DNA from: Caulobacter hibisci | Lineage (GTDB): Bacteria > Pseudomonadota > Alphaproteobacteria > Caulobacterales > Caulobacteraceae | Direction: 5' to 3' | Assembly (NCBI RefSeq): GCF_016135805.1 | Contig: NZ_JADWOX010000001.1 | Span: 1-64,000 of the forward strand | Length of the DNA: 64,000 bases | Part shown: positions 8,776 through 18,736 of the stretch, in pieces | Layout: every line of letters begins with the position of its first letter | Position numbering within the stretch: the stretch's first letter is position 1 | The notes under the pieces: model-generated | The model's input: the letters and a program-made list of their open reading frames with translations, nothing else | What the model was told of the DNA's origin: nothing | The model's database searches: none | Position numbers and translations under genes: made by a program

Positions 8776-10314
8776 ATGAGCGAAGACGTCCGCAAAGGGC
8801 GCATCCGCAGCATCGTCATCGTCGGCGGCGGCACCGCCGGCTGGATGGCGGCCGCGGCCCTGCGCCGCCACTTTGGCCCCGCGCCGATCGACATCACCTT
8901 GGTCGAGAGTTCCGAAATCGGCACGATCGGGGTGGGCGAGGCGACCATCCCCACCATTCGCGGCTTCTACCAGAACCTGGGTCTCGACGACCTGGAGGTG
9001 CTGCGCGCCACGCAGGGCACCTGCAAGCTGGGCATCCGTTTCAAGGACTGGATGGCGCCGGGTTCGGCCTTCATCCATCCCTTCGGCCTCTACGGCCAGG
9101 ACCTCAACGGGGTCGGCTTCCAGCACTACTGGACCAAGGCCCGCGCTGGCGGCGAGGTCGGGGCGTTCGGTGAATACTGCCTGGGCGCGTCCCTGGCGGC
9201 GGCGGGCAAGTTCACCGTGCCGGCGGCCAATCCGCCCTCCAGCCTGTCGATCTTCGACTGGGCCCTGCATTTCGACGCTGCCCTGTTCGCCCAGCTGATG
9301 CGACGGGTGGCCGAGGCCAACGGCGTGCGCCGGATCGACGCCAAGGTCGTAAAGGTCAATCTGCGGCCCGAGGACGGTTTCGTCGCCTCGCTGGACCTGC
9401 ATACCGGCCAGGTGGTCGAGGGCGACCTCTTCATCGACTGCTCCGGCTTCCGGGGGCTGCTGATCGAGGAGGCGCTGGAGACCGGCTACGAGGACTGGTC
9501 GCAGTGGCTGTTCTGCGACCGGGCGCTGGCCGTGCAGAGCCAGCCGCCAGAAAGCGCTGAGCCACCGCCCTATACCGACGTCACCGCCCATACCGCCGGC
9601 TGGCGTTGGCGCATCCCGCTGCAGCACCGCTACGGCAACGGCTACGTCTATTCGAGCCGCCATATCGACGACGAGGCGGCCAAGGCCGAGCTGATCGCCG
9701 CCGTGCCTGACAAGCTGCTGCACGAGCCGCGGCTGATCCGCTTCACCCCCGGCCGCCGCAAGAAGGTCTGGAACCGCAACGTCGTGACCCTGGGCCTGGC
9801 GTCGGGTTTCCTCGAACCGCTGGAGAGCACTTCGATCGCCCTGATCGAGACCGGCATCGAGAAGCTCAAGCAGCTGTTCCCCGATCGAAGCTTCGACCCG
9901 GCGGTGGTCGACGAGTTCAACGACTGGTCGCGGCGCGAGATGGAGCGGGTGCGCGACTTCGTGATCCTGCATTACAAGGCCGCCCAGCGCGGCGACACGC
10001 CGTTCTGGCGCACCACCCGCGACGCCGACATTCCCGAGACCCTGGCCCGTAAGGTCGAGCTGTTCCGCTCGCGCGGGCACGTCGCCCGCTATCGCTGGGA
10101 AATGTTCCAGCCGCCCAGCTGGCTGGCGATCTTCGACGGCTTCGGCATCTGGCCGGAAAGCTGGGATCCGGCGCTGGACGGGGTGGACGGGGCGGTCCTA
10201 GCCGCCAGCCTCAACCAGATGCGGGCCGGCGTCGCCCGGGCGGTGGCCCAGGCCCCGACCCACGGCGAGTTCCTGCGCCGCTACGTCGCCGCCCAGCCGG
10301 CGGCGGCCGAATAG
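8776..10314 (+). CDS. Flavin-dependent tryptophan-halogenase family protein (1)
   Basis: 512 residues; start at 8776 with GGGGAGG upstream. FAD-binding motif VGGGTAGW at 16-23, the halogenase signature WRWRIP at 276-281, a lysine in TCKLGIRF (Lys84) at the place of the catalytic Lys79 of PrnA/RebH, and Glu350 in FLEPLEST at the place of the second catalytic residue. All of the usual active-site elements therefore seem present, and an oxidative halogenase using FADH2, O2 and halide is plausible. No flavin reductase lies nearby. In Caulobacterales such genes commonly sit beside TonB receptors, and the natural substrate of these is usually not known; free tryptophan should not be assumed. The second halogenase follows 36 nt later. 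Confidence 0.88.
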   Translation: MSEDVRKGRIRSIVIVGGGTAGWMAAAALRRHFGPAPIDITLVESSEIGTIGVGEATIPTIRGFYQNLGLDDLEVLRATQGTCKLGIRFKDWMAPGSAFIHPFGLYGQDLNGVGFQHYWTKARAGGEVGAFGEYCLGASLAAAGKFTVPAANPPSSLSIFDWALHFDAALFAQLMRRVAEANGVRRIDAKVVKVNLRPEDGFVASLDLHTGQVVEGDLFIDCSGFRGLLIEEALETGYEDWSQWLFCDRALAVQSQPPESAEPPPYTDVTAHTAGWRWRIPLQHRYGNGYVYSSRHIDDEAAKAELIAAVPDKLLHEPRLIRFTPGRRKKVWNRNVVTLGLASGFLEPLESTSIALIETGIEKLKQLFPDRSFDPAVVDEFNDWSRREMERVRDFVILHYKAAQRGDTPFWRTTRDADIPETLARKVELFRSRGHVARYRWEMFQPPSWLAIFDGFGIWPESWDPALDGVDGAVLAASLNQMRAGVARAVAQAPTHGEFLRRYVAAQPAAAE

Positions 10315-10350
10315 ACCAACGATAAAAGACAAGCGTACGGGAGAGGCCCG

Positions 10351-11877
10351 ATGGCCAATAATCTGCGGAAGATCGTGATCGTGGGCGGCGGTTCGGCCGG
10401 CTGGATCACGGCGGCGATGATCAGCCACTATCTCAAGGACAGTCCCTGCGAGATCGAGCTGATCGAGTCCGAGCAGATCGGCATCATCGGCGTCGGCGAA
10501 AGCACGATCCCGCCCTTCCTGCAGCTGATCCGCAGCCTCGGCATCGACGAGGTCGAGTTCATGCAGGAGACGCAGGCCGCCTTCAAGCTGGCCATCCGCT
10601 TCGAGAACTGGCGCCAGAAGGGCGACGTCTACTACCATCCGTTCGGCCTGATCGGCGGGCCGGTGGACGTGCACGAGTTCTATCAGGTCTGGCTGCGCGG
10701 CAAGGCCGAGGGCCATCCGTCGAACCTGCAGGACTTCGCCACCGCCTCGGTGATGGCCGACCGCTGGAAGTTCATGTCGCCGGCCATGGCCCCGCGCACC
10801 ATGATCGCCAACGCCAACTACGCCGTGCACATCGACGCGGCCCTGCTGGCCAAGTTCCTGCGCAAGTTCGCCGAGGCCCGGGGCGTCAAGCGCACCGAAG
10901 GCATCGTCAACGACGTGGCCACGCGGCCCGACGGCTTCATCGAGAAGGTGATCCTCAAGGACGGCCGCGAGGTCTCGGGCGACTTCTTCATCGACTGCTC
11001 GGGCTTCCGCTCGCTGCTGAACGGCCAGGCCTTGAAGACCGAGTTCCTCGACTGGTCGGACGTGCTGCTCTGCGACCGCGCCATCGCCGTGCAGACCGCC
11101 AATCTCCGCGACCCGCATCCCTACACCCTGGCCCAGGCCCAGGACTCCGGCTGGCGCTGGCGCATCCCGCTGCAGCACCGGGCCGGCAACGGCTACGTCT
11201 ATTGCAGCCAGTTCTGCAGCGACGACGAGGCCCGGGCGACGCTCATGAGCCAGGTCGAGGGCGAGGCCGTGCGCGAGCCCTGGCTGGTGCCGTTCAAGAC
11301 CGGCATGCGCAAGCAGCTGTTCAACAAGAACTGCGTGGCCATCGGGCTTGCGGGCGGCTTCATCGAGCCGCTGGAATCGACGGCCCTGCACCTGATCTAT
11401 CGCGGCGTCGACTACCTGCTGCGGTTCTTCCCCGACCGCGACTGCGACGCCACCCTGGCGGCCGAGTACAATCGGCGCATGCGGGCCGATTACGAGGAGA
11501 TCCGCGACTTCATCGTGCTGCACTACTTCACGACCAAGCGCGACGACACGCCGTTCTGGCGCGCCTACCAGCAGGTCACCCCGCCCGACAGCCTGCGCGA
11601 GCGGATCGAGCTGTTCAAGGCCAGCGGCGTGCTGCGCGACGGCGTCGACGACATGTTCCGCGCCCCCAGCTGGCAGTCGGTGATGGAAGGCATGGGCATC
11701 CGGCCCCAGCGTTATCAGCAGCTGGTCGACACCCTGCCGGCGGGCGTGGTGAAGGGCCTGCTCGACCAGTCCGCGCCGATGCTGAGCGATCTGGTCGACA
11801 CCCTGCCCAGCCATGGCGACTTCCTGCGCCAGTACTGCCCGGCGCCGGTGCCGGAGGCCTTGAAGAAGGCGGGGTAG
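10351..11877 (+). CDS. Flavin-dependent tryptophan-halogenase family protein (2)
   Basis: 508 residues, start preceded by GGGAGAGG. Paralogue of the gene just upstream, with the same features: VGGGSAGW near residue 11, Lys79 in AAFKLAIRF (same number as the catalytic lysine of PrnA/RebH), WRWRIP at 268-273, and Glu342 in FIEPLEST. It differs from copy 1 after PLEST (ALHLIYRG against SIALIETG), which suggests divergence in substrate binding. The 36-nt spacing indicates one operon. Two adjacent but clearly divergent copies may act on different positions of one substrate or on two substrates; this is inference. Confidence 0.88.
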   Translation: MANNLRKIVIVGGGSAGWITAAMISHYLKDSPCEIELIESEQIGIIGVGESTIPPFLQLIRSLGIDEVEFMQETQAAFKLAIRFENWRQKGDVYYHPFGLIGGPVDVHEFYQVWLRGKAEGHPSNLQDFATASVMADRWKFMSPAMAPRTMIANANYAVHIDAALLAKFLRKFAEARGVKRTEGIVNDVATRPDGFIEKVILKDGREVSGDFFIDCSGFRSLLNGQALKTEFLDWSDVLLCDRAIAVQTANLRDPHPYTLAQAQDSGWRWRIPLQHRAGNGYVYCSQFCSDDEARATLMSQVEGEAVREPWLVPFKTGMRKQLFNKNCVAIGLAGGFIEPLESTALHLIYRGVDYLLRFFPDRDCDATLAAEYNRRMRADYEEIRDFIVLHYFTTKRDDTPFWRAYQQVTPPDSLRERIELFKASGVLRDGVDDMFRAPSWQSVMEGMGIRPQRYQQLVDTLPAGVVKGLLDQSAPMLSDLVDTLPSHGDFLRQYCPAPVPEALKKAG

Positions 11878-11884
11878 ATTTTCC

Positions 11885-12058
11885 TACCCTTTCCCAGAGG
11901 GAGAGGGAGGGGCCCAGGCGATAGCCTGGGAGGGTGAGGGGTTAGGGACCTTTCCGGACATGCCAGGATTAGGGGGTGATGGGACCGCCAATGGCGTACG
12001 CCCTCACCCTCCCACGCCTACGGCGCGGGCCCCTCCCTCTCCCCACGGGGAGAGGGTC
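11885..12058. repeat. Intergenic composite palindromic element, family B variant
   Basis: Long imperfect inverted repeat between convergent genes: CCCTTTCCCAGAGGGAGAGG-type left arm with CCTGGGAGGGTGAGGG, mirrored by CCCTCACCCTCCCA and CCTCTCCCCACGGGGAGAGG on the right. Resembles the three family B copies in layout (outer stem plus TGAGGGG/CCCCTCA inner module) but differs in sequence. Probably acts as a two-way termination or mRNA 3'-end structure. Confidence 0.65.
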
Positions 12059-12065
12059 TTACGTC

Positions 12066-12749
12066 TCAAACCTCGGCCCACATGCGCAGCAGGTTGTGGT
12101 AGGTCCCGGTCAGCGACAGCACCGACGGATCGGCGTGGCCGACCTGGCCGGCGATGCGCTGGATCGAGACGTCCATGTCGAGCAGCAGGGCGCGCTTGGC
12201 GTCATCGCGGACCAGGCTCTGGATCCAGAAGAAGCTGGCGGTGCGGCGGCCGCGGGTGATCGTGGTCACGTGGTGCAGGCTGGAGGCCGGATAGAGGATA
12301 AGCGAGCCGGCCGGCAGTTTCACCAGATGGCTGCCATAGGTGTCCTCGACCACCAGCTCGCCGCCGTCGTAGTCGTCGGGATCGGTCAGGAACAGGGTGG
12401 CCGACAGGTCGGTGCGGATCTGGGCGCCGGTCGCGGGGTTCCTGCGGATCGAGTTGTCGACGTGGTCGCCAAAGCCCATGCCCTCGCCGTAGCGGTTGAA
12501 CAGCGGCGGCAGGATGGTCTGGGGCAGGGCGGCCGAGACGAACAGCGGATTGCTCTGCAAGGCCTGGACGATGATCGCGCCCACCTCGCGGGCGGCCGGG
12601 CCGTCCTGCGGCAGCTGCTCGTTGTTCTTGGCCATGGCCGCCTGGAAGCCCGAGGTGGCGTTGCCGTCGATCCACGGGGCGGCGTCGATGATCGCGCGGC
12701 AATGGGCGACCTGGTCGGCGCTCAGCACGTCGGGGATCTGGATCATCAT
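12066..12749 (-). CDS. PKHD-type Fe(II)/2-oxoglutarate hydroxylase (PiuC/YbiX-like)
   Basis: 227 residues from the ATG at 12749 (a second ATG follows at once, at 12746), equal to the usual ~225 residues of the YbiX/PiuC family. The iron-binding HxD is HVDNSIRR, the distal His lies in [10 protein letters not shown], and the 2-oxoglutarate arginine in GRRTASFFW. The protein is cytoplasmic by appearance. PKHD hydroxylases often sit beside TonB receptors for siderophores or glycans, and here the gene is convergent with the halogenase pair. It would supply an O2-dependent hydroxylation; the substrate is unknown. No good ribosome binding site is visible, so the exact start is less certain. Confidence 0.88.
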   Translation of the reverse strand: MMIQIPDVLSADQVAHCRAIIDAAPWIDGNATSGFQAAMAKNNEQLPQDGPAAREVGAIIVQALQSNPLFVSAALPQTILPPLFNRYGEGMGFGDHVDNSIRRNPATGAQIRTDLSATLFLTDPDDYDGGELVVEDTYGSHLVKLPAGSLILYPASSLHHVTTITRGRRTASFFWIQSLVRDDAKRALLLDMDVSIQRIAGQVGHADPSVLSLTGTYHNLLRMWAEV

Positions 12750-12843
12750 GGGCGGTCGGCCTTCGTCGTCTCGTGCCTTGGCTTTAGGGCCTGGGGCGGC
12801 CGCGGGCAATGCGAACGCCTCGCAGAAGATTGCGTAAGGGGGG

Positions 12844-13010
12844 CCTTCTCCCCTTGCGGGAGAAGGTGGCGGCCGAAGGCCGTCGGATGAGGGGTCTCTC
12901 AAACTTGCGACGCTGCGCCTGGTCGATCGACTTGTCGCGGCGGACAGGGCTTTCGACCCCTCACCCGACCCGGCTCCGCCGGGCCACCCTCTCCCGCAAG
13001 GGGAGAGGGA
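12844..13010. repeat. Intergenic composite palindromic element, family B (copy 1)
   Basis: Outer arms CTCCCCTTGCGGGAGAAGG (left) and CTCTCCCGCAAGGGGAGAGG (right) are inverted copies, each itself a hairpin; inner modules GTCGGATGAGGGGTC and GACCCCTCACCCGAC mirror each other, around a short unique centre. Two further copies lie near 24.0 and 30.9 kb. It abuts the 3' end of the 103-residue hypothetical gene. Confidence 0.85.
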
Positions 13011-13322
13011 TCAGAACAGCCACCGCCTCGGATGCTTGTCGCCCAGGGCCCGGGTCTCGCCGGTCTTAAGGCCGAGCTCGCGCATGCGGTAGGCGAGGAT
13101 CTGGCGCATGGCGTCGACCGGCTCGCGGCCGTCCACGGGGCTGGAGGCGATGGTTCCGGCCTGCTGGGCCAGGTCGACCGCCGCCCATTCGGCCAGGGCC
13201 CGGTCGGCCTTGCCGACGGCGAAATAGTGCGCGACCGGCGTCCGCTCGCCCGGGACCTCGACCATCACGGCGATCACCCAGCCCTGGGGGATCATGTCGG
13301 CGTCGGGGCGTTGGCGGAACAT
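13011..13322 (-). CDS. Conserved-looking hypothetical protein, 103 residues
   Basis: Not recognised. Small soluble protein with no signal peptide or membrane segment. Hydrophobic beta-like stretch GWVIAVMVEVPG near the start, then KADRALAEWAAVDLAQ (helix) and PVDAMRQILAYRMRELGL, ending in a basic tail PRRWLF. An alternative start is the Met at residue 10. Codon use is like its neighbours, and it lies downstream of groEL on the same strand but beyond a terminator, so it needs its own promoter. Confidence 0.6.
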   Translation of the reverse strand: MFRQRPDADMIPQGWVIAVMVEVPGERTPVAHYFAVGKADRALAEWAAVDLAQQAGTIASSPVDGREPVDAMRQILAYRMRELGLKTGETRALGDKHPRRWLF

Positions 13323-13351
13323 GGGCCGGGTGTAGCGGGCGCGGAGGCAAA

Positions 13352-13383
13352 GAAAAAGGGCGGAGCCTCGCGGCCCCGCCCTT
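13352..13383 (-). terminator. Rho-independent terminator of groESL
   Basis: On the minus strand AAGGGCGG pairs with CCGCCCTT (13376-13383 with 13356-13363), extended by G-C pairs, followed by TTTC/TTT. It lies 36 nt past the groEL stop. Confidence 0.75.
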
Positions 13384-13418
13384 CTCTTTGGTTCGGTCTA
13401 GGTGACCGGACTTCTATC

Positions 13419-15122
<1,704 letters not shown>

Positions 15123-15413
15123 TTAGGCCTCGACCACGCCCAGAACGTCGCTTTCCTTCATGATCAGCAGGTCCTTGCCGTCGACCTTCACTTCGGTGCC
15201 CGACCACTTGCCGAACAGGATGCGATCGCCGGCCTTCAGGTCGAGGGCGACGACTTCGCCCTTGTCGTTGCGGGCGCCGGGGCCCACGGCGACGACTTCG
15301 CCTTCTTGCGGCTTTTCCTTGGCGGTGTCGGGGATGATGATCCCGCCCTTGGTGGTGGTTTCTTCTTCGACGCGCTTCACGAGGACGCGGTCGCCCAGGG
15401 GACGAAATTTCAT
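15123..15413 (-). CDS. groES: GroES, 10-kDa co-chaperonin
   Basis: 96 residues, normal length. [18 protein letters not shown] at the N-terminus, the mobile-loop region [17 protein letters not shown], and [18 protein letters not shown] at the end are typical. First gene of groESL; its leader contains the CIRCE operator 62 nt upstream of the start codon. Confidence 0.98.
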   Translation of the reverse strand: MKFRPLGDRVLVKRVEEETTTKGGIIIPDTAKEKPQEGEVVAVGPGARNDKGEVVALDLKAGDRILFGKWSGTEVKVDGKDLLIMKESDVLGVVEA

Positions 15414-15474
15414 GTGTCTTCTCCGTCGGAACGGTTTCTGTAAAAGGCTTCGTTAGGCCGAGGGAGCGTCGCTG

Positions 15475-15501
15475 TTAGCAGTCGCTCCCATCGAGTGCCA
15501 A
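15475..15501 (-). promoter_or_regulatory. CIRCE operator (HrcA site) of groESL
   Basis: On the plus strand the sequence reads TTAGCAGTC, nine bases, GAGTGCCAA: the CIRCE consensus (TTAGCACTC-N9-GAGTGCTAA) with two mismatches and exactly the right spacer. HrcA binds CIRCE and represses groESL; this is established for Caulobacter and many other bacteria. Confidence 0.93.
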
Positions 15502-15511
15502 CGCCAGGCAC

Positions 15512-15540
15512 GAGTTAGGCGCCGGCCCTTGGTGAGTCAA
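15512..15540 (-). promoter_or_regulatory. Candidate groESL promoter
   Basis: On the minus strand TTGACT (15540-15535) and TAACTC (15517-15512) are separated by 17 bases and sit just upstream of CIRCE, so that the operator would overlap the start of transcription. The upstream CCTTGACT also resembles the heat-shock sigma factor -35 core, so dual use is possible. Confidence 0.5.
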
Positions 15541-15590
15541 GGACGAGGCTGGCGAAGTTTTTGCGATCAAGGTGAACGGAAGGGCCGTCC

Positions 15591-15974
15591 ATGTTCGACC
15601 ATCTGGGGTTCAACGTCGTCGATTTCGAGGCGTCGGCGGCCTTTTACGACGCGGCCCTGGCGCCGCTGGGCGTCAAGCGGCTCTACGCGGTGCCGAAGGA
15701 ATACACCGGCGGGCTCGACGTGGTCGGCTACGGCGCCGAGCGCCCGCAGTTCTGGATCTCGGGCGGCGGTGGCACCAGCGGCAAGCTGCACGTCTGTTTC
15801 TCGGCGCCCAGCCGCGCGGTGGTCGATGCGTTCTATGCCGCCGCCATCGCCGCCGGCGGAACCGACAACGGCCCGCCCGGACTTCGCCCTCATTACCACG
15901 AACATTATTACGGCGCCTTCGTTCTGGACCCGGACGGGTTCAATGTCGAAGCCGTCTGCCACGCGCCTGCCTGA
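15591..15974 (+). CDS. VOC family protein (glyoxalase/dioxygenase superfamily)
   Basis: 127 residues, one VOC module of two beta-alpha-beta-beta-beta units. Metal-ligand candidates are His4 in MFDHLGFNV, the histidine in KLHVCF, and the Glu in DPDGFNVEAVCH. Similar in design to the second VOC gene near 25.4 kb (both have GGTDNGPPG/GGRDNGGPG and a YH-rich loop before the last strand). Substrate unknown; these small single-domain VOC proteins include glyoxalase I, fosfomycin-resistance and isomerase types. Divergent from groES. Confidence 0.85.
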   Translation: MFDHLGFNVVDFEASAAFYDAALAPLGVKRLYAVPKEYTGGLDVVGYGAERPQFWISGGGGTSGKLHVCFSAPSRAVVDAFYAAAIAAGGTDNGPPGLRPHYHEHYYGAFVLDPDGFNVEAVCHAPA

Positions 15975-16010
15975 GTCCCTCCCGCCTGAGCCCTACGGAG
16001 ACCGCCCCTG

Positions 16011-16439
16011 ATGTCGAGCTACGCCCTGTCGCTTATCCTGGCCGTGATCGCCTGCGTCATCGGCGGCGTGCTGGGCGGACTGGTGCTGGCGCGGCCCGAC
16101 TCGATGCTCGGCTTGGCGGGGCTGAAGGCCGAGCAGGAGAGCGCCGCCGTCACCGAGGGGCGGGCCTTCGGCGGCCTGCTGATCGCCTCGCACGGCGCGG
16201 CGGCCCTTTTTCTCGGCTGGCAGTCCAGCGCCGGGGCGGCCATGGCCCTGGTGCTGGCCGTGGCTTGGTTCGGGGCGGCGTTTGGACGGCTGGTCTCGAT
16301 GCTGCTGCAGAAGGCCGGCGGCAAGTTCAACTATGGCAGCGTCGGGCTCGACATCCTGATGGGCGTCACCCTGGCCCTGCCGTTCTTCAACCAGGGCGCC
16401 CTGCCGCTGCACCGCATCGGCGGCAGCATGCTGGTCTAG
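16011..16439 (+). CDS. Small integral membrane protein, four predicted helices
   Basis: 142 residues with four hydrophobic segments, roughly 5-27, 52-70, 75-95 and 108-125. RAFGGLLIASHGAAALFLGW and the general layout resemble DUF4345-type inner-membrane proteins, but this was not verified. No catalytic residues are evident. It follows the VOC gene by 36 nt on the same strand and may be co-transcribed. Confidence 0.7.
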   Translation: MSSYALSLILAVIACVIGGVLGGLVLARPDSMLGLAGLKAEQESAAVTEGRAFGGLLIASHGAAALFLGWQSSAGAAMALVLAVAWFGAAFGRLVSMLLQKAGGKFNYGSVGLDILMGVTLALPFFNQGALPLHRIGGSMLV

Positions 16440-16474
16440 GGGGCAGGTCCAGATCCGGCCCGCTACCCCATTCT

Positions 16475-16609
16475 CCCGTCATTCCCGCCCTTGTGGCGGG
16501 AACCCCTCTTTCAGCCGCAAGGGCAGATGGGGCGGATCGCTGGCGATCCGCTGACGTCTCCCGTGCAAGCGGAACCAGGGTTTCCCGCCACAAGGACGGG
16601 AATGACGGG
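16475..16609. repeat. Intergenic composite palindromic element, family D
   Basis: Inverted arms CCCGTCATTCCCGCCCTTGT (from 16475) and its near-complement ending in ACGGGAATGACGGG (to 16609); each arm contains its own CCCGCC/GGCGGG hairpin. It lies between convergent genes (membrane protein and ogt) and reaches to within ten bases of the ogt stop codon. Confidence 0.75.
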
Positions 16610-16619
16610 AAGTAAGGAG

Positions 16620-17147
16620 CTACGCCCTGACCCGCGCCCCCTCGTGGGCCAGTAGCCAGGCCTTGCGTTCGATGCCGCCGCCGTAGCCGGTGAGGGAGCC
16701 GTCCGCGCCTACCAGGCGGTGGCAGGGCACGACGATGCTGAGCGGGTTGGCGCCGTTGGCCGCGCCGACGGCGCGCACGGCCGCCGGCTTGCCGATGCGG
16801 GCGGCCAGGGCGGCGTAGGTCAGGGTGGTTCCGGCAGCCACCTCGCCCAGGGCCCGCCACACCGCCTGCTGGAACGCCGTGCCTCCGGTCGCCCAGGGGA
16901 TCGCGGCCAGGGCGTCCAGGTCGCCGTCGAAATAGGCCGCCAGCGCCGCGCGGATCGTCGGCGGCGCGGATCCGGCCTCCAGCGAGGTCCTGCCGTAGTG
17001 CAGCTTCAACAGCCTGAGGAGCCGCGGTTCGTGGTCGTGGAAATCGACCGCCCGCAGGCGGCCTTCCTGGTCGGACGCCAGCAGCAGCTCGCCGATCGGG
17101 CTGGGCGCGCGGTCGAGGTGGAGGCGAAGTGAACCAAGCGTCGGCAT
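16620..17147 (-). CDS. ogt: Methylated-DNA--protein-cysteine methyltransferase (Ogt type)
   Basis: 175 residues starting at 17147 (MPTLGSLRL); a longer frame upstream is rich in unlikely residues. It repairs O6-alkylguanine by transferring the alkyl group to its own cysteine. The active-site motif is IVVPCHRLVGADGSLTGYGGG-like, with the PCHR core; the helix-turn-helix recognition region includes TLTYAALAARIGKPAAVRAV. Length is that of Ogt rather than Ada. A second methyltransferase domain occurs in the Ada-like fusion near 36 kb, so the cell has at least two. Confidence 0.93.
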   Translation of the reverse strand: MPTLGSLRLHLDRAPSPIGELLLASDQEGRLRAVDFHDHEPRLLRLLKLHYGRTSLEAGSAPPTIRAALAAYFDGDLDALAAIPWATGGTAFQQAVWRALGEVAAGTTLTYAALAARIGKPAAVRAVGAANGANPLSIVVPCHRLVGADGSLTGYGGGIERKAWLLAHEGARVRA

Positions 17148-17450
17148 GGCGACACTATGGCGGGGGTTGCTTTCGGCGTCCGCCTGTTTCTTGCGCTTGT
17201 CCTGGTTTCTTGCGCGGGTTGAATGGCCGCATGAGTAGTGTCGCATTCGGGGAATGTCGTCAGTCCAACACATGGCGCGAAGATTTGTCGTGTCTCTGAC
17301 TTATCGAAAACTGCGCTGTTCGGGTGCGACATTTTGCGCGTAAAAACTGAGTGAATACATAGCGGTTAAGGGTCGATTCACCATGGTGGTTACGACCTCG
17401 TCAACCGCGCCGACCGCCCAATGCCGCTCGTGGTTTGGGAGGCTTTGGGC
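17148..17450. other. Intergenic region between ogt and a divergent membrane-anchored protein gene
   Basis: 303 nt, relatively AT-rich from about 17270 to 17380. It should hold the promoters of both divergent genes. TGTCGCATTC near 17236 and its partial complement GGTGCGACAT near 17315 form a loose, widely spaced inverted repeat. No convincing gene or clear operator was seen. Confidence 0.4.
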
Positions 17451-18482
17451 ATGGCGTGGAACAAGCAGTGGATGGTGGCGGGCGCGGCGGTGGTCGCTCT
17501 GGCTGGACTCGGCATCGGCGGGCTGGCGACGGCGCGCCAGGAGCGTGAGGCCCCCGGGGTCAGCCTCGCCCAGGACGTCGTGGCCGCGGCCAGCGCCTTC
17601 GAGACCTACACCCGCGGCGCCGGCGAGATCTCGCCCGCGGCCTTCACCGACGGCCAGGGCGTGGCCAAGGCCCTGACGGCGGGCTCGGCCTACAAGGCCG
17701 AGCAGCTCGAAGCCGGCATGATCGCCTACGGCGCCATCGCCGCCCTGCAGGAACCGGCCTTCCTCGACGGCGTGCGCCGCGCCGCCCAGGCGACCTCGCG
17801 CGAAGCCGTCGTCGAGCGCCTGCTGGCCTCGCCGGAAAGCGTCGTCGAGATCGAAGGCGTCGGCCTGGCCGCCGCCCGCGCCCAGGTGGCCCTGCAAGGC
17901 CGCGGCGCGCCGCTGGCCGTGGCCGGTCGCGCGGTCAAGCAGTCGGCCTATGACATCCAGCGCCAGACCTGGTCCAAGGGGCCGATCGCCGACAACGCCG
18001 GCCGCCTGGCGCGGGTCAAGCAGCTGTCCACGGCGGTCTTCACCCCCGGTCGCGACGACGCCGGCCGCCTGATCCAGGCGGCGACGGGCGCGGGCGGCGG
18101 CGGCTTCGCCGAGGGCGGCGCGGTGTTCACCCCGGTGACCGTACGTTCCGCGGCCCTGGCGGCCCTCGCGGTGCTGGACGCCGCCGGCGACGCCGACGTC
18201 GCCCGCCTGGCCCCGGTGCTGAGCGAGAAGAAGACGAACTTCTGCATGAAGATCGCCAAGCTGAACCTCTACCAGTGCCTGGCCGTCGCCGGTCCGCACT
18301 ACGAGGACGTCTTCTGCCTGGGCCAGCACGCCCTGATCGACACCGCCCAGTGCGTCAACGACGCCGCCGGCGCCGGGGCCGTGGCTCCGACCGCCGCACC
18401 CGCGCCGCCGCCGCGTCCGCAAGGCTTCGTGATCCCGGTGGCCAGCGTCTCGCCGGCGGTGATGGCCGAGGGTTCGCGGTAG
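17451..18482 (+). CDS. Membrane-anchored protein of unknown function
   Basis: 343 residues from the ATG at 17451, preferred over an ATG 30 nt earlier because GGGAGG lies eight bases upstream. One N-terminal membrane segment (about 8-27, VAGAAVVALAGLGIGGLA) leaves the bulk in the periplasm. The body is alanine-rich and helical; a C-terminal part has four cysteines in NFCMKIAKLNLYQC and FCLGQHALIDTAQC, spaced as two CxnC pairs that suggest disulfides or metal binding, then a proline-rich tail. I do not recognise the family. Confidence 0.7.
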   Translation: MAWNKQWMVAGAAVVALAGLGIGGLATARQEREAPGVSLAQDVVAAASAFETYTRGAGEISPAAFTDGQGVAKALTAGSAYKAEQLEAGMIAYGAIAALQEPAFLDGVRRAAQATSREAVVERLLASPESVVEIEGVGLAAARAQVALQGRGAPLAVAGRAVKQSAYDIQRQTWSKGPIADNAGRLARVKQLSTAVFTPGRDDAGRLIQAATGAGGGGFAEGGAVFTPVTVRSAALAALAVLDAAGDADVARLAPVLSEKKTNFCMKIAKLNLYQCLAVAGPHYEDVFCLGQHALIDTAQCVNDAAGAGAVAPTAAPAPPPRPQGFVIPVASVSPAVMAEGSR

Positions 18483-18523
18483 TAAGCTCGACATCTGGAT
18501 CTTCGGTCGATTTTTCTCCGAGC

Positions 18524-18618
18524 ATCCCCGCGAAGGCGGGGATCCACGCCGAGCTTGTGGGTAGTCCACGGCCGCGCCCCGTCCTGAACACCAGCTTGGA
18601 TCCCCGCCTTCGCGGGGA
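18524..18618. repeat. Intergenic composite palindromic element, family C (copy 1)
   Basis: Left arm ATCCCCGCGAAGGCGGGGAT and right arm TTGGATCCCCGCCTTCGCGG are inverted copies and each is a hairpin. A second copy lies near 25.9 kb. It sits between two plus-strand genes. Confidence 0.85.
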
Positions 18619-18736
18619 AGGTCGGGTTGGGGGAGATAGGGGCGATCCGGCCTCGGTGCGCTAAGCGAGGCTTGATCGGCGAACGTCGTCGTCGTTAGCC
18701 TTTGCCCCGGGCGGTCGCCGCCCGTGGGGGCGGGGC

